Source of the DNA: Malurus cyaneus samueli
Taxonomy: Eukaryota > Chordata > Aves > Passeriformes > Maluridae
NCBI GenBank assembly: GCA_009741485.1
Contig: VKON01002658.1
Span: forward strand, 1,396,836-1,460,835
Length of the DNA stretch: 64,000 nt
Direction: 5' to 3'
Shown: piece after piece, positions 48,534 through 63,128 of the stretch
Layout: the number at the start of each line of letters is the position of its first letter
Numbering within the stretch: the first letter of the stretch is position 1
The notes under the pieces: generated by a model
The model's input: only the letters and a program-made list of their open reading frames with translations
Told to the model about the DNA's origin: nothing
The model's database searches: none
Position numbers and translations under genes: made by a program

Positions 48534-51500
48534 AATCTGATTTTTAAGGACATTAAAAACCCCAAAACTCCCAAAAGAATGAAGGCGCTGGCCCCAGCGC
48601 CGTCTGTGAATTCACAGCAGACCTGAAGGGGGCAAGCGCTGAACGCTGAACGCAAACCAGCCGCACAGCAGCTCCCCCGTTTTCCCCAAAACACGATTTT
48701 GGTGGTGTATTTTGCCCCTAATTCAGCATTTTCTGCCCTCACCACTGTTGTTTCACCCTCCATTGGACTCTGTCGGTGACGAGAATGACACAATAAATTT
48801 GGTGTCACACCAGCAGCGAATTCAGGCCACCCGGTGACTCTGGTTATCACAAATTCCCTCAATTTTTGCCTCCGGCACGATGGGAGGAATATTTCTCCTC
48901 AGGGAAAGTGCACTCTGATATTCCATCAGTGCCCAGCATGGCCACTGTCAGCTATGTCTAAGCTAATTTTAAACAATTATAAATTATAATTCTTTATTCT
49001 GCCAACAATCTGGCATTGTAAAATCCCACAATAAACTGTTTTTCCAACAAATAATGGGATGTGCCAATACATTTTATGCTGCTACACCTCTTTACGGAAA
49101 ATATCCTATTTATTGCCTCACAATTTACTAATGTCACATTTCCACTGATAACTCATTATTAATGGTGATCTTATATACATTGGAAACCTCAAAACACACC
49201 CTCATGTCACTTTTTGGGGTGTATTTACCTAGAAGTATTTAATGGTTTTAATAGATACACATTTATGCGTGCACACTTGCAGTCTGCTTGATTTTATTTA
49301 AATCACATCTTGCTTTTGGCAGACATCGGGCTAGGTAAGTTTTTCAATTCTCTGTTTTTTTTTTTTGTTTTTTGTTTTTTGTTTTTTTTTTTTTTTTGTC
49401 CTCCCAGCCTGGGAATAGCAGATTTGGTTTTAATCAACCCCTTTCGCAGTCCTGAACTTTGTCCTCCTGGAATACAGCACCATTCATTTAAGGATTTCCC
49501 TCCGTCTAATAAACATTAATGAACCGCACTTTACAATTCCCCCGTGATCTTATCTTGGTTTCACAGATGGGGAAAACAGAAACAAATTAAGGGGTCTGCA
49601 CACACCACAAATCAAAGGCAGAGCTGGGGGAAGATCTTAGCATAATTCCCTGCTCCAAGAACTGGAAAATGTGTTCCTACCCCTGCAGCTACTCTGGCAG
49701 TAGCCGTGTTGCACGGGGCAGCACTGTTACCTTTCCAGGAAGACTGAAATTCCTTTTTTTTTCCTCAGGTTTAGTTTCCCACACAAATTCTGCAAAGTGA
49801 TAGAGGGCCATGGCTCTGCCTGCTTCCTCTGCTGGATTATCCCTCAGGATGGGTTTATTCCCCTCTGAGCACAGGATCTCTTTTCTGATTAGCAGAGATC
49901 TTAGCAGGGTACGGGGAATATTCCAGTCCCTGCTGGTACACCATGGGGTTTATCCATCCTGCCTGATTTCCTAGGGAATTTTCCTCTCGTAGCTCTGGAC
50001 AAGATGGTCCATTCCATGACGAACATGGCATCCCTCGGTGCCTGTGGAGAAAACCACATCTATTAATTACAACCAGCAAGGAAAGACAGGTAATTGCCTC
50101 GTGCCTGGAATCTCCAAGTAGGGCCACTTTCGAGAAGAACAATCCCCAAGCTGTGATTTCAGCAGAGACACAAGAAACCAATGTTCCCTGCGAGCTGCAC
50201 TCCTGTCAGACACCCAGCAGTTTTTCTGACAGCCGGGATTTTTGTGGCGCTGGCTGTGAGTCATTATTGAAGAAGTGTTATTCTTAAAACAGAGGAAGAG
50301 CGCTGGAGAAAGGAGGTGTTAGACAGGAAAAAAAACCCAAACCCCTTTCACACCTCCATCTGCTGTCTTACAGTGCCTCGCTACCAAACATTTACAAATT
50401 GACGGGTTTTATTGCAAATCATGCTCCGCTTGTTAAAAAACGCTTCTTTTTGAAGACAGAATCAGACATTTAGCCTTTCTTCTCCACAATGAATAAATTT
50501 TCCTTGTGTTTAGCTCCGTGGAAAACAACAATTTCTACAGTGCAGCCTTCTGTCTGGGCAGCCAGGTTATTCCCAACTGCACTCCCTGAAAAAAAAGGCT
50601 GCAGGAAACACAGCCCTGGCAGGAATCTGCACTGGTTTAGCTGAGTTTGTTCTGCAGGTGGGCAGTGTCCGGCCAGATCCAGGCTGGAGGTTGCTCTGGT
50701 GGAATACGACACAGCTATTTCTGTGCTGGGAAGGGATTTGCAGTTCAATCTCTCTGCTGAGAGAACAACTGCAGTGTTGAGAAGCTCCTCAGGCAGGTCT
50801 CACTGAGCTGCACCAGCACAAAGGGTGATAGAACTGCCACAGCAACTGCTCATCCTCTGCTTGTTGGGCACACAGCCCTGCCCAGCTGACGCTGAGGCCG
50901 ATCCTGCCCCCCTTTCCAGCAGCTCCGAGGGTGCTGGAGCCGTGTCTGCACATGGCCCAGACCTGCAGTGAGTCACAGTCACACCCTCGGCTCTCCCTGC
51001 CCCAGTTCTGCAAACCTTTCTGCACAACATCACCGTACTCAGCAGAAGAGACCCGGCACACACTCACTGCAGGTGATACTCTTCAAGCCCTGCTTTCTCT
51101 TCAAAGTTGGTCTAGGAAGTGATTTTGTTCATTTGCCCCCCCCTCACACGTACGCCTGCATTGCCCTTTTTAAATTTAACTCCAGTGTCAGACCTGCAGC
51201 TGTTTCCGAGGCCACATCCATGAATGATTGCTGCTCCTGCCAGGTGCAAGCATGAATAAAAAGGTCACGGGCTGGCGAGAGGATTAAGCTTTGGCTCAGC
51301 TGTTTGCATTCTCACACAGAGCACGGTCTGTCCATCCGTCTGTCAGCCCTCACGCACCATCCAGACAGGTGAGGAGCTGAATCTTGGAAACAATTCAGTG
51401 ACGCTCACACAGAGCCACTGCATGGTGTCTGTGGTTTAAAAAAAAAAGCTCCCCCAGCGATCCTCCGAGCAGCCCTTGGATCAGTGAAATTATCTGTGCG

Positions 51501-54500
51501 GAAATATAAATGCAGAATGGCATGGGAACAGTCTCCCTGGAGACTGGGGTAGGGCAGATTGGAAAATACCTAAATCTCTAAATGGTGTCTGAGATTTTCA
51601 TGTTAAATTGGAACATTTTCTTCCCACGCTTACCTTAGGAGACGAAAGGAGGCAGCTTATGGGCACTTAGCACATACGCTGAGAGAAAGCAGGGGAAAAA
51701 ATCCAGGAGGCGTGGAGCAGATCCATCTCCCCGGATCTCCACCTGAAGTATTTCACTGACTCAAGGCCTTTTGTACCTGCAGCAGTTAAAGCTGTTGGCT
51801 ATTTTAAGACCTTCTCACGCTCGCACTGCTCTTACAACCCATGGGAGTCTTACAATCTATTTCTGTATATTAGACATCCTTCCTCTTCTGGCTTCCTTAT
51901 CAAATGTGCAAAACAATCAATAATTCACTTGGGCTCCACATTCCCATTAGAGTGCACCATGGCTCTATTCAAATCTATTTCTCTGACTGTAGAATAAGCA
52001 GATATCCTAAACCACCCTGGAAATGACCTCTTACATGTGACAGCACCTCCTGCCATCTGAAGTAGTTTTATTTCTCCAGCTGTTAAATCTAGGACAAAAT
52101 ACTACTCTTTTGTTCTATATTAAGACCATGGAATAACAGCAGCTGACTTCCCAGCCTCTATCCTCGTGGAGGGGAACACAGGATAAAGAATTAACCCCTG
52201 GCATGAGCTTTGCTCATGGTAAGTCATTAAGAAAAGCCAGATCTCCTTGATACCCTCTCTCGTTAGATAATGATGGACTGGAAGTTGCCTTCCTCCCCTT
52301 CCCAAGGCCCTCACCACGTGCTGTAGGTTCAGGCTCACCTGTGGTGATTCCCTTCCACAGCCTTGTTTTGAAGGACCTGAGGTTCCTGTAGCTTAACTCA
52401 GAAGAAAAAAGCAGGAATGGAAGCCTCCTGTCCCTTACCATGGATGCCATCACACCTCCCAGTAATGAATCATCCCTTACAACCCTCAGCTCCTTGAACT
52501 CCAGGAATTCAAGTAGCTTGACCAAGGAGTCCCAGAGTCACAGACACCCAGGTGCCACATCCCCCTCCCGAGAGATCTGTCCAGACCAAACAAGTATCAA
52601 AACTTCTCCTTACCAGAGGCAGCCTTGAGACCCAGGGACAAGGACACAGCCTCTCAAACCACAAAAACCACAAAACCCTCCTCATGTTTTGTCTGTGGAT
52701 CCACAGCCTCCCCCATTCCCTCTTCTCCCTGGGTTAAACCTTTTGGTACCATCAGCTCTGTGTGTCCACAACACCCAGCAACAAGGGCAGAGCACGCGGC
52801 AGCCACACACCTCCTGCTAATGACTTCATTTCTTCCACCAGCTCTGGAAAAAACAAAAACAAACCCAAATCCCCGCTCCTGCATAATTGTGGCTCTGTTA
52901 TTCATGGATCTTAAATCGTACTCCTTCATGAATTTTAATGCGCAGTCCATTTTCTTTCCACTAATCCTACATTAGGCTGGAAGCCTTTATAGACTGAACA
53001 TTTGCCCTCCTTCGCTTTTCATTCTCCGCAGTGGCGTTGTGGCTGCCTGTCCCCAGGCACTGCCCTTGTCTCAGCTGGGCTGGCACTGAAGTTCAACCAA
53101 CATGAAAGTGTTTTCTTATTCGACCCTCCAGTTGTGTGCATCCCTGGCAGAAGAGGCAGGGCTGCTGCACAGGCAGCCTGGGAACAGCAGCTCTTTATTT
53201 TGCCCACAATTTGGTGATCTTGTGGTGTGCATAAGAGCAGCGCTGCATTGTTTGAGACAACGCCTGGTCTGTGAGACCTTAGCACCACGCTTCTGTAAAT
53301 CCCTTTTTCCAGCTAAAACCATCTCCACAAGCCATCAGGAAGGAGTGAAAGCCCTTCAGGAAATTCTCCCTTCCAAGGAATTACTGATAAGTGACACACG
53401 AGAGCAAACCACAGATGGTTCCGCACCACCATAAACTCTGAGATGCTGAACAGGCCCGTTTTAAATGATAACTTCAGTTAAAAACCATACAGGACCATGA
53501 GATAATCTCACCTGCAAAATGCAGTTTAAGCCTGTTCTTTCACTACTAAATGGAATCATTTGTTCAGCTGAAGTGCTGCTTGCAAAGGGAAGATACCCAG
53601 ACTGAGTTTGGATAGAGGAGGAAGTCACCACTTCCCTTGGAAACCATCCCTGAGGAATCGTTCTGCCAGATCTGCCCTGAGGAGTGGAGCCTAGGATAAA
53701 TCAAGGCAAGATGCTCTGGTGGTGTTAAATTGCTAAGAATATATCCAGCCCTGCCCTTCCATATGTCTCACAGAACCCTTATTAGATGAAAAAGAAATAT
53801 TGCACAGTTCTCATCTCTAAAGTTCTAAAAATACGAGAACTTTGATAGATAAATGCATGTTGAGGACCTTGCTGGCGCTGACTACAAACATTCTCAATTG
53901 CCCCTAATTCCACACCACTTGCAAAACCAGTGGTAATATTTCTTCTCCAAGATATAGAGCACATCCTCAGTGTTGTGAGGATTCCAGCCCTGGGGATAGT
54001 TTGTGCTGGTGTGTGCCACCAGAGCACCGGGCGGAGGCACGAATGAATCGGGCAGAAAATCTGATTTGACTTAAACAACACTGACCTGATGAGAAGCGTG
54101 GAGTCCGAACCAGGCCTGCAAATCCCATCTGTTTCTTATTCCTATAATGGGCAAGCTAAAACCCTAAATCCACACAGCTCTGAGCTTTGAAGCCAAATTT
54201 TGCAGCTTGAGTCCATTACCAGCAAATGATGACTGGGACCCGCTCCTTAAATTGAAGGCTGGGATTTATGGCTCGACATTAAACGAAGGAGACATTCTGC
54301 AGGGTGACTAACAGCTAATCTGGGGAGGCACCTGGAGAAAGAAATTCATGGATTGGTGAATAAATTGGCCCACCTCTTTGCTCCCCATAACATTCTTCTC
54401 ACAACACTCATGGTTAATGGTGTTCTGAGGGTTAACTGATGTTTGTGAACCCCTCGGATACTTCTCAGCTGCTGGGAGCTAATAAAACCCTTCACTAACT

Positions 54501-55340
54501 CTCTTAGTTATCATAGTAAGTTACAGTTTTTGCTGCTTTTTTTTTCCAGCAATTTGATGTCAGAAAAAAATCTAATCTGTAAAGCAAGCAGCTTTTTAGC
54601 TTTGTGAAATATAAAAGTGAGTATTCAGAAAAAAAAAAAAAGCCTCGTCTCTGTCCTTTAATTCCCAAGAACAAAGCTGGAGAAGGCTGGTCCCCGAGTG
54701 CAGATGGAATTTGGCAATTCCGTTCCCATTAGTGCAGAGCAAACCCGTTAAACACATAATGGCTCGAGGACAATGTGGATTGGAAAAATAAGCTCGGAAC
54801 TGTAAGGCTCCTAATTATTTTCCATCCATCTTACCTTTACATGAAACCCCAGGGTTTGCTGCTTCCCCAGATGCTGGGGCAGCCATTGAGTTTTTGAAGT
54901 GATGCTCTGTTTATAGAATTGCAATTACTCAGTATCAGCCTTTGTTTGGAGAAGAATCCCTGTCCATCCTCACTAATGGCTCCTTCTGATCTCATCCAGT
55001 GTGGAGGATTTCCTGAGCATATTAAAAACATTATTCACTCTGCCTTTTTAGTTTAGCCAAAGATTTAACGACTTCAGCATAAGAACTGTGTGTTTGAACT
55101 AGATTTGCTCCCTGACAGCTGAGGCTGTGCACTCAGTTTTCCCTCCATGTGCTCACAGGCACAGGGGGAGTGCTTGAACTGCTCAGAGATTTTTTTGGGG
55201 TGAGAATCTCAGTATTTAGCACAGCTGAACCACAGAGTACCTTTGGCACCTGAAAGTACATCCTTGTCTCCCTGTCAGGGCTGATGGATCATGGTGGCCT
55301 ACCTGGATCCATCCAACAGCCCAGGGGAACCTGTCAAGGT
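48534..55340. other. Gene-poor unique DNA
   Basis: I find no open frame resembling a known protein, no tRNA or snRNA, and no clear transposon apart from T-runs (about 49350-49400) and short A-runs. In human the DHX40-YPEL2 interval is also long and lacks coding genes, so this fits. Stretches with TAAT-core motifs, such as about 54740-54830, could be regulatory, but that cannot be judged without comparison. Confidence 0.5.
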
Positions 55341-55344
55341 GGTG

Positions 55345-55414
55345 AGCAAGTGTTGCCCAGAAAACCCTGGAAGTGCTCAAGGCCAGGTGGGATGGAGCTC
55401 TGAGCAGCCTGGTA
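55345..55414 (+). mobile_element. CR1 fragment, degenerate
   Basis: GAGCAAGTGTTGCCCAGA followed by CCCTGGAAGTGCTCAAGGCC and GGTGGGATGGAGCTCTGAGC then AGCCTGGT matches the CR1 3' region. Only about 70 bp is recognisable; the edges are uncertain. Confidence 0.6.
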
Positions 55415-58400
55415 TTTTTAAAAAGTATTTTTGGTCTCTCACTGTGGAGATGAGTGAGCAAAACCAGACCTAATTCCCCTCCAGGGCACATGAGCAGCGC
55501 TTGCAGCCACCTCATCCTTTGGCCAGGGTGTTCCTGGGGATGTAATTGCAGTTTCTGTTTGCCACAGTGCTGCGTTTTCATGGTAGATTTAATTTTATTT
55601 TCTGGTTCATAATTTTTTTCTTTCTCTAGCTTGCATAAAGAAATCAACCCTGCAGGGCATGAGGGAGGGCAGGCTGGCAATGCAGGGCATCTTCTGCAGT
55701 TCCTGGAGGAGAGGAGGTTAATTAGCAACTTGTAATCAGTGCCTGGGGAAGATCAGCCCCTGAACACCTCTTGGTGTCCTTTGTGGGGCCATTTTGGGGT
55801 GCATGCAGCTCGTTAAACCCATTTCTTACAACATTCAAAACAATTTCAGTGTGGACATTAAAAAAACCACTTCAGGCAGTTCCTCAGCATCCCTGTCCTG
55901 TGAGTGCCAGGGATGGACACGCGTTGGACACTTCTCCAGCTCTCCAGACTCCACTTCCCCTCAAAAAAAAAAAAAAAAAAAGGGGAACTGAAGAGAAAAT
56001 AGAAAACTCTCACTGCTGAGCTGCAGAATAACATTTCCCCCCTCATTCAATACTCACCCGTTGGGTCTAAACTAACCTACATGAACGTGTCAAGCATAGC
56101 AGAACTGTTTACAAACAAATCCCTACAGCAGCTCTGTGACCAACATTTCCTTCAACCACAATAATTTTCACCCTCAGACTCCTCAGACAGGTCTGAGACA
56201 CACTTAATAACTCCCACTGGTGCACACTGGCAGGCTGAGTTACTGATTCTCCCTAATTCCTTTTTTCTGCCATGAAATATGGTCTCCTCTATCCAAAGCA
56301 AATTGATCTTTTCACCCAATCTATTTGACAGATCTACCATTTAGTGTTAAATTACCACTGCAAGCCTAAAACCAGTTGGTGCTGCAGACACCAGTCCCAG
56401 CATGAGCTCCTGGTGTCTGCATTAACCCCAGGTCTCAGAAGGGAACAAAAAAACCCTCGGAGCTGCTGCTGCCTCTGCTCTCTTTACCATAAATAAAAGA
56501 AATGCAAGAACTGGAAAAATAATCAGGGAAAAAAGGCTTTTTTGGGTGTCTGAAAGGTGCAGGATGGACATGGAGGGGATGGATCACCTCTGGAAGAACC
56601 TCCTAAGGCTCTGCAGCACAACTATGACCACTTCATTAAATGTTTTGAGGTGAAAGGCCTGAAAATGTTCATGGAAAGAGCATCAGCAGTGCTTTAGGGG
56701 GATCCCAAATGCAGCTCGCCAGGCTGGGTTTGCAGAGAGATTTCCAAGGAAAAATGGAAATGGCTCCATCCCATGTGTGACCCTGCCCCAGCTGCCCTGG
56801 GGTCCTGGGGGTGCAGCAGCCACGCTCCTGCTCCTCTGCAGGAGGCAGCTGCCAGCCTCATCCCAATTAATCATCTCCTAATGACTTTCTGAACCGGGAG
56901 GATTTCCTTAATTATACCACGCATTAGACTTTAATCAAGAAATCAATTTTTCACGCCGCCCCAAACCTGCGTGTTGGGCAGGGAGGGACCCAGAGTGTCC
57001 CTTGCTCTGCCCAGGGGAGATCCTGCAGTGCCACCAACCATCCCCCATGGCTGAGCAAAGCCCAGGGACCATGGGGACAATGGGGACAATGGGGACAATG
57101 GGACCCCACTGATTTATTCCCTTCACTGGGAGCAGGAGCAGGGAGCTCTAAGCGGAATTTGGGAGTGGAGCGTGCCAGGGCTCATTACCAAACCCCTTAA
57201 TTACAATCCCTGCCCAGTCCTGTGCCCGTGCCCTGCTCAGCTGCAGTTTTTCTGTGATTTTTTCAGCCACCTGACACAGATGCCAGGCACGGCAGGCCCT
57301 CGTGGGTTGGCTTAGCACCCCTGTGCCTGGCTGGGCACGATGGGAACAGATTTGTGTTTGCAGCAACGTGGCTTCACCCACTCCCACCGACAGCAGCACA
57401 GCCCCTCATCACCTCCTGCCCCTGCAAACCCTGAGGAATTAAATATAAATATAAATATAAATCCAGGGGGTGCTGGGATCTGCTCCGGCCTGACACCGTG
57501 CTCACTGCTGTGATCCCAGGAGAGAAGTTTAATTAATTAATTAATTCATTATGAACATACTTTTTTTGTCCCACTTTTCAGGGTGCTGCACGGCTGAGGG
57601 CAGCAAAGGGTTTATCTGGACCTTCTGCTCATTGGGGAGGATCGATGCTTTGTTCCCAGCCTGACCCAAACCCTGAGCCATTTCCTCTTTCCCTGGTTGT
57701 TGATGCTTGAAAGAGGTTTGGAAATAAAACTCTATAGACTCGTGTCTGTAGAGCAGGTATTGTTTGTTGCAGCGCTGGAGGTGAGGGGGATTCTGTTCAC
57801 TTTCTTTAAAACTATTAAAAACTTATAGCAATATAGATATAAAAGATCATTAATAAGATATTAAAAGTAATTACATTACATTTTAACAATATATAAAAAG
57901 TTATGTTTTTATATTAATAACGTATAAAAAACTATAAGAAAGTTTTCAATTAATAAATTTTATAAGCATTTTGTCACTTTAATATAAACAATATATATAT
58001 TTATGGGATTCACCCCAACCCAGCGGCTCCTTATGGGGGGATCCCACAGGATTTCTGGGGTCTGGGGCTCTCACCCCAACCAGCAGCACAATCCCAGTGG
58101 AGTTTCACAGCACAGCATGGCTCAGATTCTTTACACTTGTTTAATTAATGGGTGAGTTTTGATTTTCTCCCTTCTGAGGAGCTCTGGGTGGCACAACCAG
58201 TTTTATTTTTCTTTCTTCCATCATTCCCCTGCTCAGATGATGAGGCTGCAACAACAGGGATGGGATTTCCAGTACCTGCTGCCTCCGTGAGGAACTAAAA
58301 ATAAAAAAGCATCTGCTCAAAATACTGAATGATCAGGGGAAAAAACGCTAAACCCCAGAGATCTCCCTGGGCAGCGAGGACTAATTTGAATTTCCCTTTA

Positions 58401-61400
58401 ATCCGGACACAAATTGTGATGTCACCACGGGCGGGCAGAGCCTGGAGCTGTGCTGCCCCAGCTTTTGGGTTCATTCCAAAGGAAAATGGACACACTGCAA
58501 GCAGGAGGCCATGGGTTCAGTGTGGGTGCCAGAATTGAGTCTCAAACCCCGTGGCTGCAGCCCCCAGTGCCTCCTTCCCCAGATTCAGTCTTTATGCCGT
58601 GGTGTGTGCCTGGCTACAGCACTTTTGGGGTGCTCTGATCCTCTATCCACTGTGGGGAAGAGGAGGAAAAGGGGGCAGTGGTCCCACATGACTGCCTGGA
58701 CTTCTAAAAAAATGAGATTTATCGATACTCTCTGTTTTTAAGGGAAGGAAAAGAGCGATCAGAGCGAGCAATTTAATTTATGAACTTCCAAAGAGACAAC
58801 AGAATTAATTCCTGCAAGGAATTACTCATCTAAAGGATGTTTTGTCCCCAAAAAAATCTCTGTGACCACCAGCCCCTCCCTCCAAATCCTTGGAAAATGC
58901 TTCCCTGGCTTTGTCCCAGCGGTGAAACATTGATAACACGAGGAGAGGGGCACAGGCTGGGCTCTCCCTGCAGTTCTCCTCTCCCAGATTCCCCCAGCAC
59001 AGGGGGGCTGAGCATCATCAAACACAAACTTTGCTCCCAGCTTGCCCACTGATCCGATATATGCAAATATATGCATGAAAAATTTACATCCAGGGCTCGC
59101 CTGGTACTCCCTCAATTCCCAAAACTGCCTCAATTCCCAAACAAGCTCTGGGGCTCCCCCCACGCAGCAGCTCCATTTGGGGTGGGGGTTTGGGATGTTC
59201 AGGCTCGGAGAAAGGGGGCAGGGAGACTTTTTGGGGTTTGTCAGACAGGAAGGGCTCGGCCTCAGCAGTGTTTTGAGCAGACAAGGGCTCTCAGTTTGAG
59301 GTGTGATTTATGTTCATATAAACACCTGAAACGGGGTCTTTAAAAACACCTCAGGCTTCGCCCATAATGCTGCTGTTGTGGGGCTCCGGGTGGAAAAAAA
59401 AATTAAGGAAAATCAAAAGTAAGCAATTCCTTAAAAGCTGCTCCAAACGTGCTTTCAGTCCAGGAGCCATCAGAGAGGCGTCGGTATTTTCCTGGAGAGG
59501 AAACGCTGCTGTGTTTCCACCTGATGTGTTTGCTGAGTGTTCCTGCTCAATGTTTGCCCAGGACAGGATGTGGGGAGGAATTTGGGGTTTTTGTGCAGGA
59601 AGCTCTGTGGTTTCAGGAGCTGAAAGCACAGGACCTGGGATCCCTTTACTGCCTCGTGTTTCTGTGAGTCTCCAACAAGGAGCTGCTGTTGGACTGGGGT
59701 TCTGCTGGGGTAAGGTGGGTAAAACCCAAATATTTAATCCAGCAGGATCTGGTGTGCAGGGATCTTCCCTCACAGCAGGTTTGTTCTGCTTTTTGGGAAA
59801 ATTCCTCATGGCTGTCTTTGAGATTTCCTCCTCCTGACCCAAAATTTGCTGTTTGTGCCACCCTCCTGCAGCCGTGTTGGGTGTCACACGTGACACCCCC
59901 GTGCCTGGCAAAGCAGAGTGGAGAGCCCCATGGTAATGGGATGAGCCATGCAGCACCTTCCCTGGGGAATCTGAACAGTTTAATGCTGTGGATCCTTCAA
60001 ATCCACCCCAAATCCTGCACCCTTTCATTCCTGGCACTGCCCACTCAAAGCTGAGCTCACCCAGCCCGCAGTGGGATTCTCACACAGAAAAACTCGCAAA
60101 GCCCATAAAATGATGGCCAAAATCCCAATATTCCCCTGGGATGTGAAGGGTGAAGATACCCCCTGCCAGCTCCCTGCTGTGGGTGACACGAAGCTGAAGG
60201 GCTTAGGAAGGTGCCCCTATGATCCCTCTACTTCCAGCCTGGGAAGGAGCACGGAGCTCTCCCCTTCCTGGTACCCAGCAGCTGCCAAAGGTCAGGATTA
60301 AACCCCACAGACCTTGGCAAAGGTTTGTGCAGTGAAATCCCCTCCAACACCTTGGGAAAGGCTGGACTGAGCTTTTCCTCCTCTTGCTCGTTGGAGACAG
60401 CGGGGTTTGGCCAGGCAGGGCTGTGGCTGGGCTCCTGTGGAACCAGGATCTGCTCCAAATCTCCCCCACCCGAGCCCTTAATCAGCTTCCACCTGGGATT
60501 AGCTCAAACATTCCCAGCCTCTGCTTCAAAATAGCTTTTCTTGCTCGTGGGCAACTAATCCAAAAGGAGCCCTGGCCCCATTAGCCAGCGCCTCCAGCAG
60601 GGGTGGGGTTTTCGTAAGAACTGAACTTTGCCCGGGTCCCAAATATTTTTGGGTTGAGAGCCCAGGATGTGGAATGCACTTGTTCAAAGCTGGTTGTGAT
60701 GGGGACTGAAGGAAACAGCTCCAAAAACACCCAAACAAAGCCTGGTCAGGTGCAAGGCAGGCACAAAGAGCACAAGAGCCCAGTTTGGGCTGAATGATTT
60801 GAATTTGGGGGAAATTCGGGTTTGGCACAGGAGATTTCATCAGGAGCTCACAGATCCCCTCCTGCTGACAGCAGAGCCAAAGAAAAACTCCCCGTGCATG
60901 TGAGGCCATCAGGACCCTGGGGAGGAACTGAAGAAACACCATCCCCTTCTACAGGATCCACAAAAAACTCCTGAAAACCCACGGGGAAAAACCCTGTGGC
61001 CTGGCCCCCAGAGGAGCAGGCAGGTTGGGAAGGGACGTGCAGGCAGTCACATCCCCCAGTGCAGCTGGTGACGTGGCTATGATTTAATAAAGGACATTAT
61101 TAGTGCCCTGCTAATGGCTCGGGGCGCCGGCCGGCTGCTGGCAGCTCCCAGAACTCGTTCCCACCAGGCTTCAAAGATTAAATTCACCTCCCCGAGCTTG
61201 CAAAAAAAGGATTTGTGTTAACAGTCCCCCACCACAGTTACAGCCCCGGCAGCTCAAATCCTGCAGTCACCAGAAATCCCACCTTAAATGAAAGATAACA
61301 GCAGCTCATCCCTTCAGCCACTTCATTTCCTCCCTATAAAAGCTGCTCCCACCAGGCTCGTTCCCACAGGACCCAGAGCAGCAAAAACCCAGCAGAGATT

Positions 61401-62700
61401 CCAGCAGCACCGACACTCCCAAAAAAAGCTACCTCCTTGTCAGGGTTTCTCCAGAATCCAGCAAAATCTGGGCGCTGGGTGCTGGGCACAGCTGGCACCT
61501 CCTCAGGGGCACCTCAGCATCTCTCCTGGTGCTTCCTTAGACTTTAGCCCATCAGCAGGGATTGGGGTGTTGATGAGCTGCCCAGGGAAAGATCAAAGCC
61601 CCTTTTTTGTCACTTAGAAATTGGTGTGGACGGTGAGGAGTTGATTTTTGTGTCCTCAGAGTGGCAGTTTCGGCTGAGCCCTCGTTTTGTGCCACAAAGG
61701 CTCCGCTTCTTCCCCCTGTTCAGGCAGCATCTGCACCACGGTTCATCTCCAGGCAGGAAAATCCAAAAAAAGAGAAAAAAAAAAAATCACTGTGAGGCAG
61801 AGATGGAGCAAATCCCCCATTTCCACAGGGTGAGACATCTGCCAGCAAAGGGACTTGGCAAAGATGGGGAAGCTGCGTCAGAGGCTGAACCCTCCAGGGC
61901 TCCAGCAGCACCAGGGTTTGGCTGGGAGAGGCCCTCGCTCTCTGTCTGAAACCTCCATAAAAATAGCACAATTATGGGAAAATCCTGGTCCAAGTGGAAA
62001 AGAAAACACCAGTCTGGGTTTCACAGGGAAGCAGAGCTCCATGAAAGCGCTCCTACAGCATTTGCTATTTCTGTCAGGCGTCCAAAGCCTCGCTCCGAGC
62101 CCTTCACCGAGGGGCACATTTCCACAGGGCGAGGTCGGGGCCCCTGCTAAAAGATTTTATGATTTTTTTCCCCCCAGCATTTTGCTTCACCTCATCAGAA
62201 GTTTTTCCATACATCGGGAACAAACCGTCTGCAGAACCTTCTCCGCGGAGCAGAGCGGGGCAGCCCCCGCCGGGAGCAGCTGCTTGATCCCGAGCCATAA
62301 ATAACAGGCCAGGCTGGAAAAGCTCCTGGGGATTTTTTTTTTTTGTCACAGAAGTCGAGCTGGTGATGTCTGTCACCCCCCTGTCCCTGCTGTCCTTCCA
62401 ACAGCCTTTCCCTAAGTCCCCCAGTGCAAGGGTTGATCCCCCCTTACAGATTTGGGGTGCTCTGAGGGATGGATGGATTTAATCCTGGAGGGATTTAATG
62501 AGTAATTAATTTAGGTGGTCATTACTGGACAAAATCTGTGCTCGCAACACCTTCAGACTCCCCAAAACAGCGCTGAGAGAGCAGAATCTGAGTGCCTTGG
62601 TGGCCTTTGGGGTCACATGGAGGGGGTGGCACCAGGGCTTCAGCCAAAGCAGAGTCCCCCCGCGGTCACCACGTTCCAGGCGACATTTCCTTCGTGCCTG
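55415..62700. other. Gene-poor unique DNA with simple repeats
   Basis: No coding gene is recognised. It contains an A-run at about 55962-55981, a (GGGGACAAT)n patch at about 57069-57098, (AAATAT)n and (TTAA)n patches near 57440-57545, and an AT-rich tract at about 57800-58000. A TATA-like CCCTATAAAAGC lies near 61332. Long plus- and minus-strand frames at 59.3-60.0 kb have no family features. Confidence 0.5.
57800..58000. repeat. AT-rich low-complexity tract
   Basis: Dominated by TATAAA, ATTAAT and ATATAT words, with no termini or coding potential. Confidence 0.8.
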
Positions 62701-62739
62701 GCCCGCTTCTGGGGGACATTTCTCGGTCAGCAACAGCGA

Positions 62740-62920
62740 ACGGCCTCGGCTCTATTTATACCCCGCCCTGGAGCCGGGTAAAAATAACCCCGGCGCGTTT
62801 GGCAGGCGGAACGCGCTACTGTAAATGCTCCGTGTCAGCAGCGAACGCTCCCGCTCGGGTCGGAGCCGCGGTCCCGCTGCGAGAGGAGGCGCCGGGGAAA
62901 CCCAGGAGGAGCCCGGACCC
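62740..62920. promoter_or_regulatory. GC-rich patch with TATA/MEF2-like boxes
   Basis: CTATTTATAC at 62752-62761 and TAAAAATAA at 62779-62787 each fit nine of ten positions of the MEF2 consensus and also resemble TATA boxes. They are embedded in locally CpG-rich DNA (CCCCGCCC, GGCGCG, GGAACGCGC). A third CTTTATAG lies at 63187-63194. It could be an enhancer or the promoter of a non-coding transcript. Strand and product are unknown. Confidence 0.35.
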
Positions 62921-63096
62921 CGAGCGAAACAGAAAAAGGATCGAGTGAACCCACGGAGCAGCAGCTGGCAGCATCCCTGCTCCGTGCCAGCGTCCCATAA
63001 ACCCCGCTGGGAAGAAGAGCAGGGGTGTCAGATTGCTGTTGAAGAGGGATTAAAGGCCACTGGCGCTGCTGTATTTTTAGCTCCGCGATCATCCTT

Positions 63097-63128
63097 CGAG
63101 AAAAAAAAAAAAAAAAAAAAAAAAAAAA
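63097..63128. repeat. Poly(A) tract of about 28 A
   Basis: A homopolymer run followed by CCAAAACCACAACC. No SINE or processed-transcript sequence is recognisable immediately upstream. Confidence 0.9.

Noticed and set aside
59351..60037. 228-residue minus-strand frame
   Set aside because: There is no recognisable domain, overlapping frames of similar length run on the other strand, and there are no promoter or splice signals.
63097..63128. Poly(A) run as the tail of a retroposed gene copy
   Set aside because: The sequence upstream shows no coding or RNA-gene similarity, and there are no target duplications.
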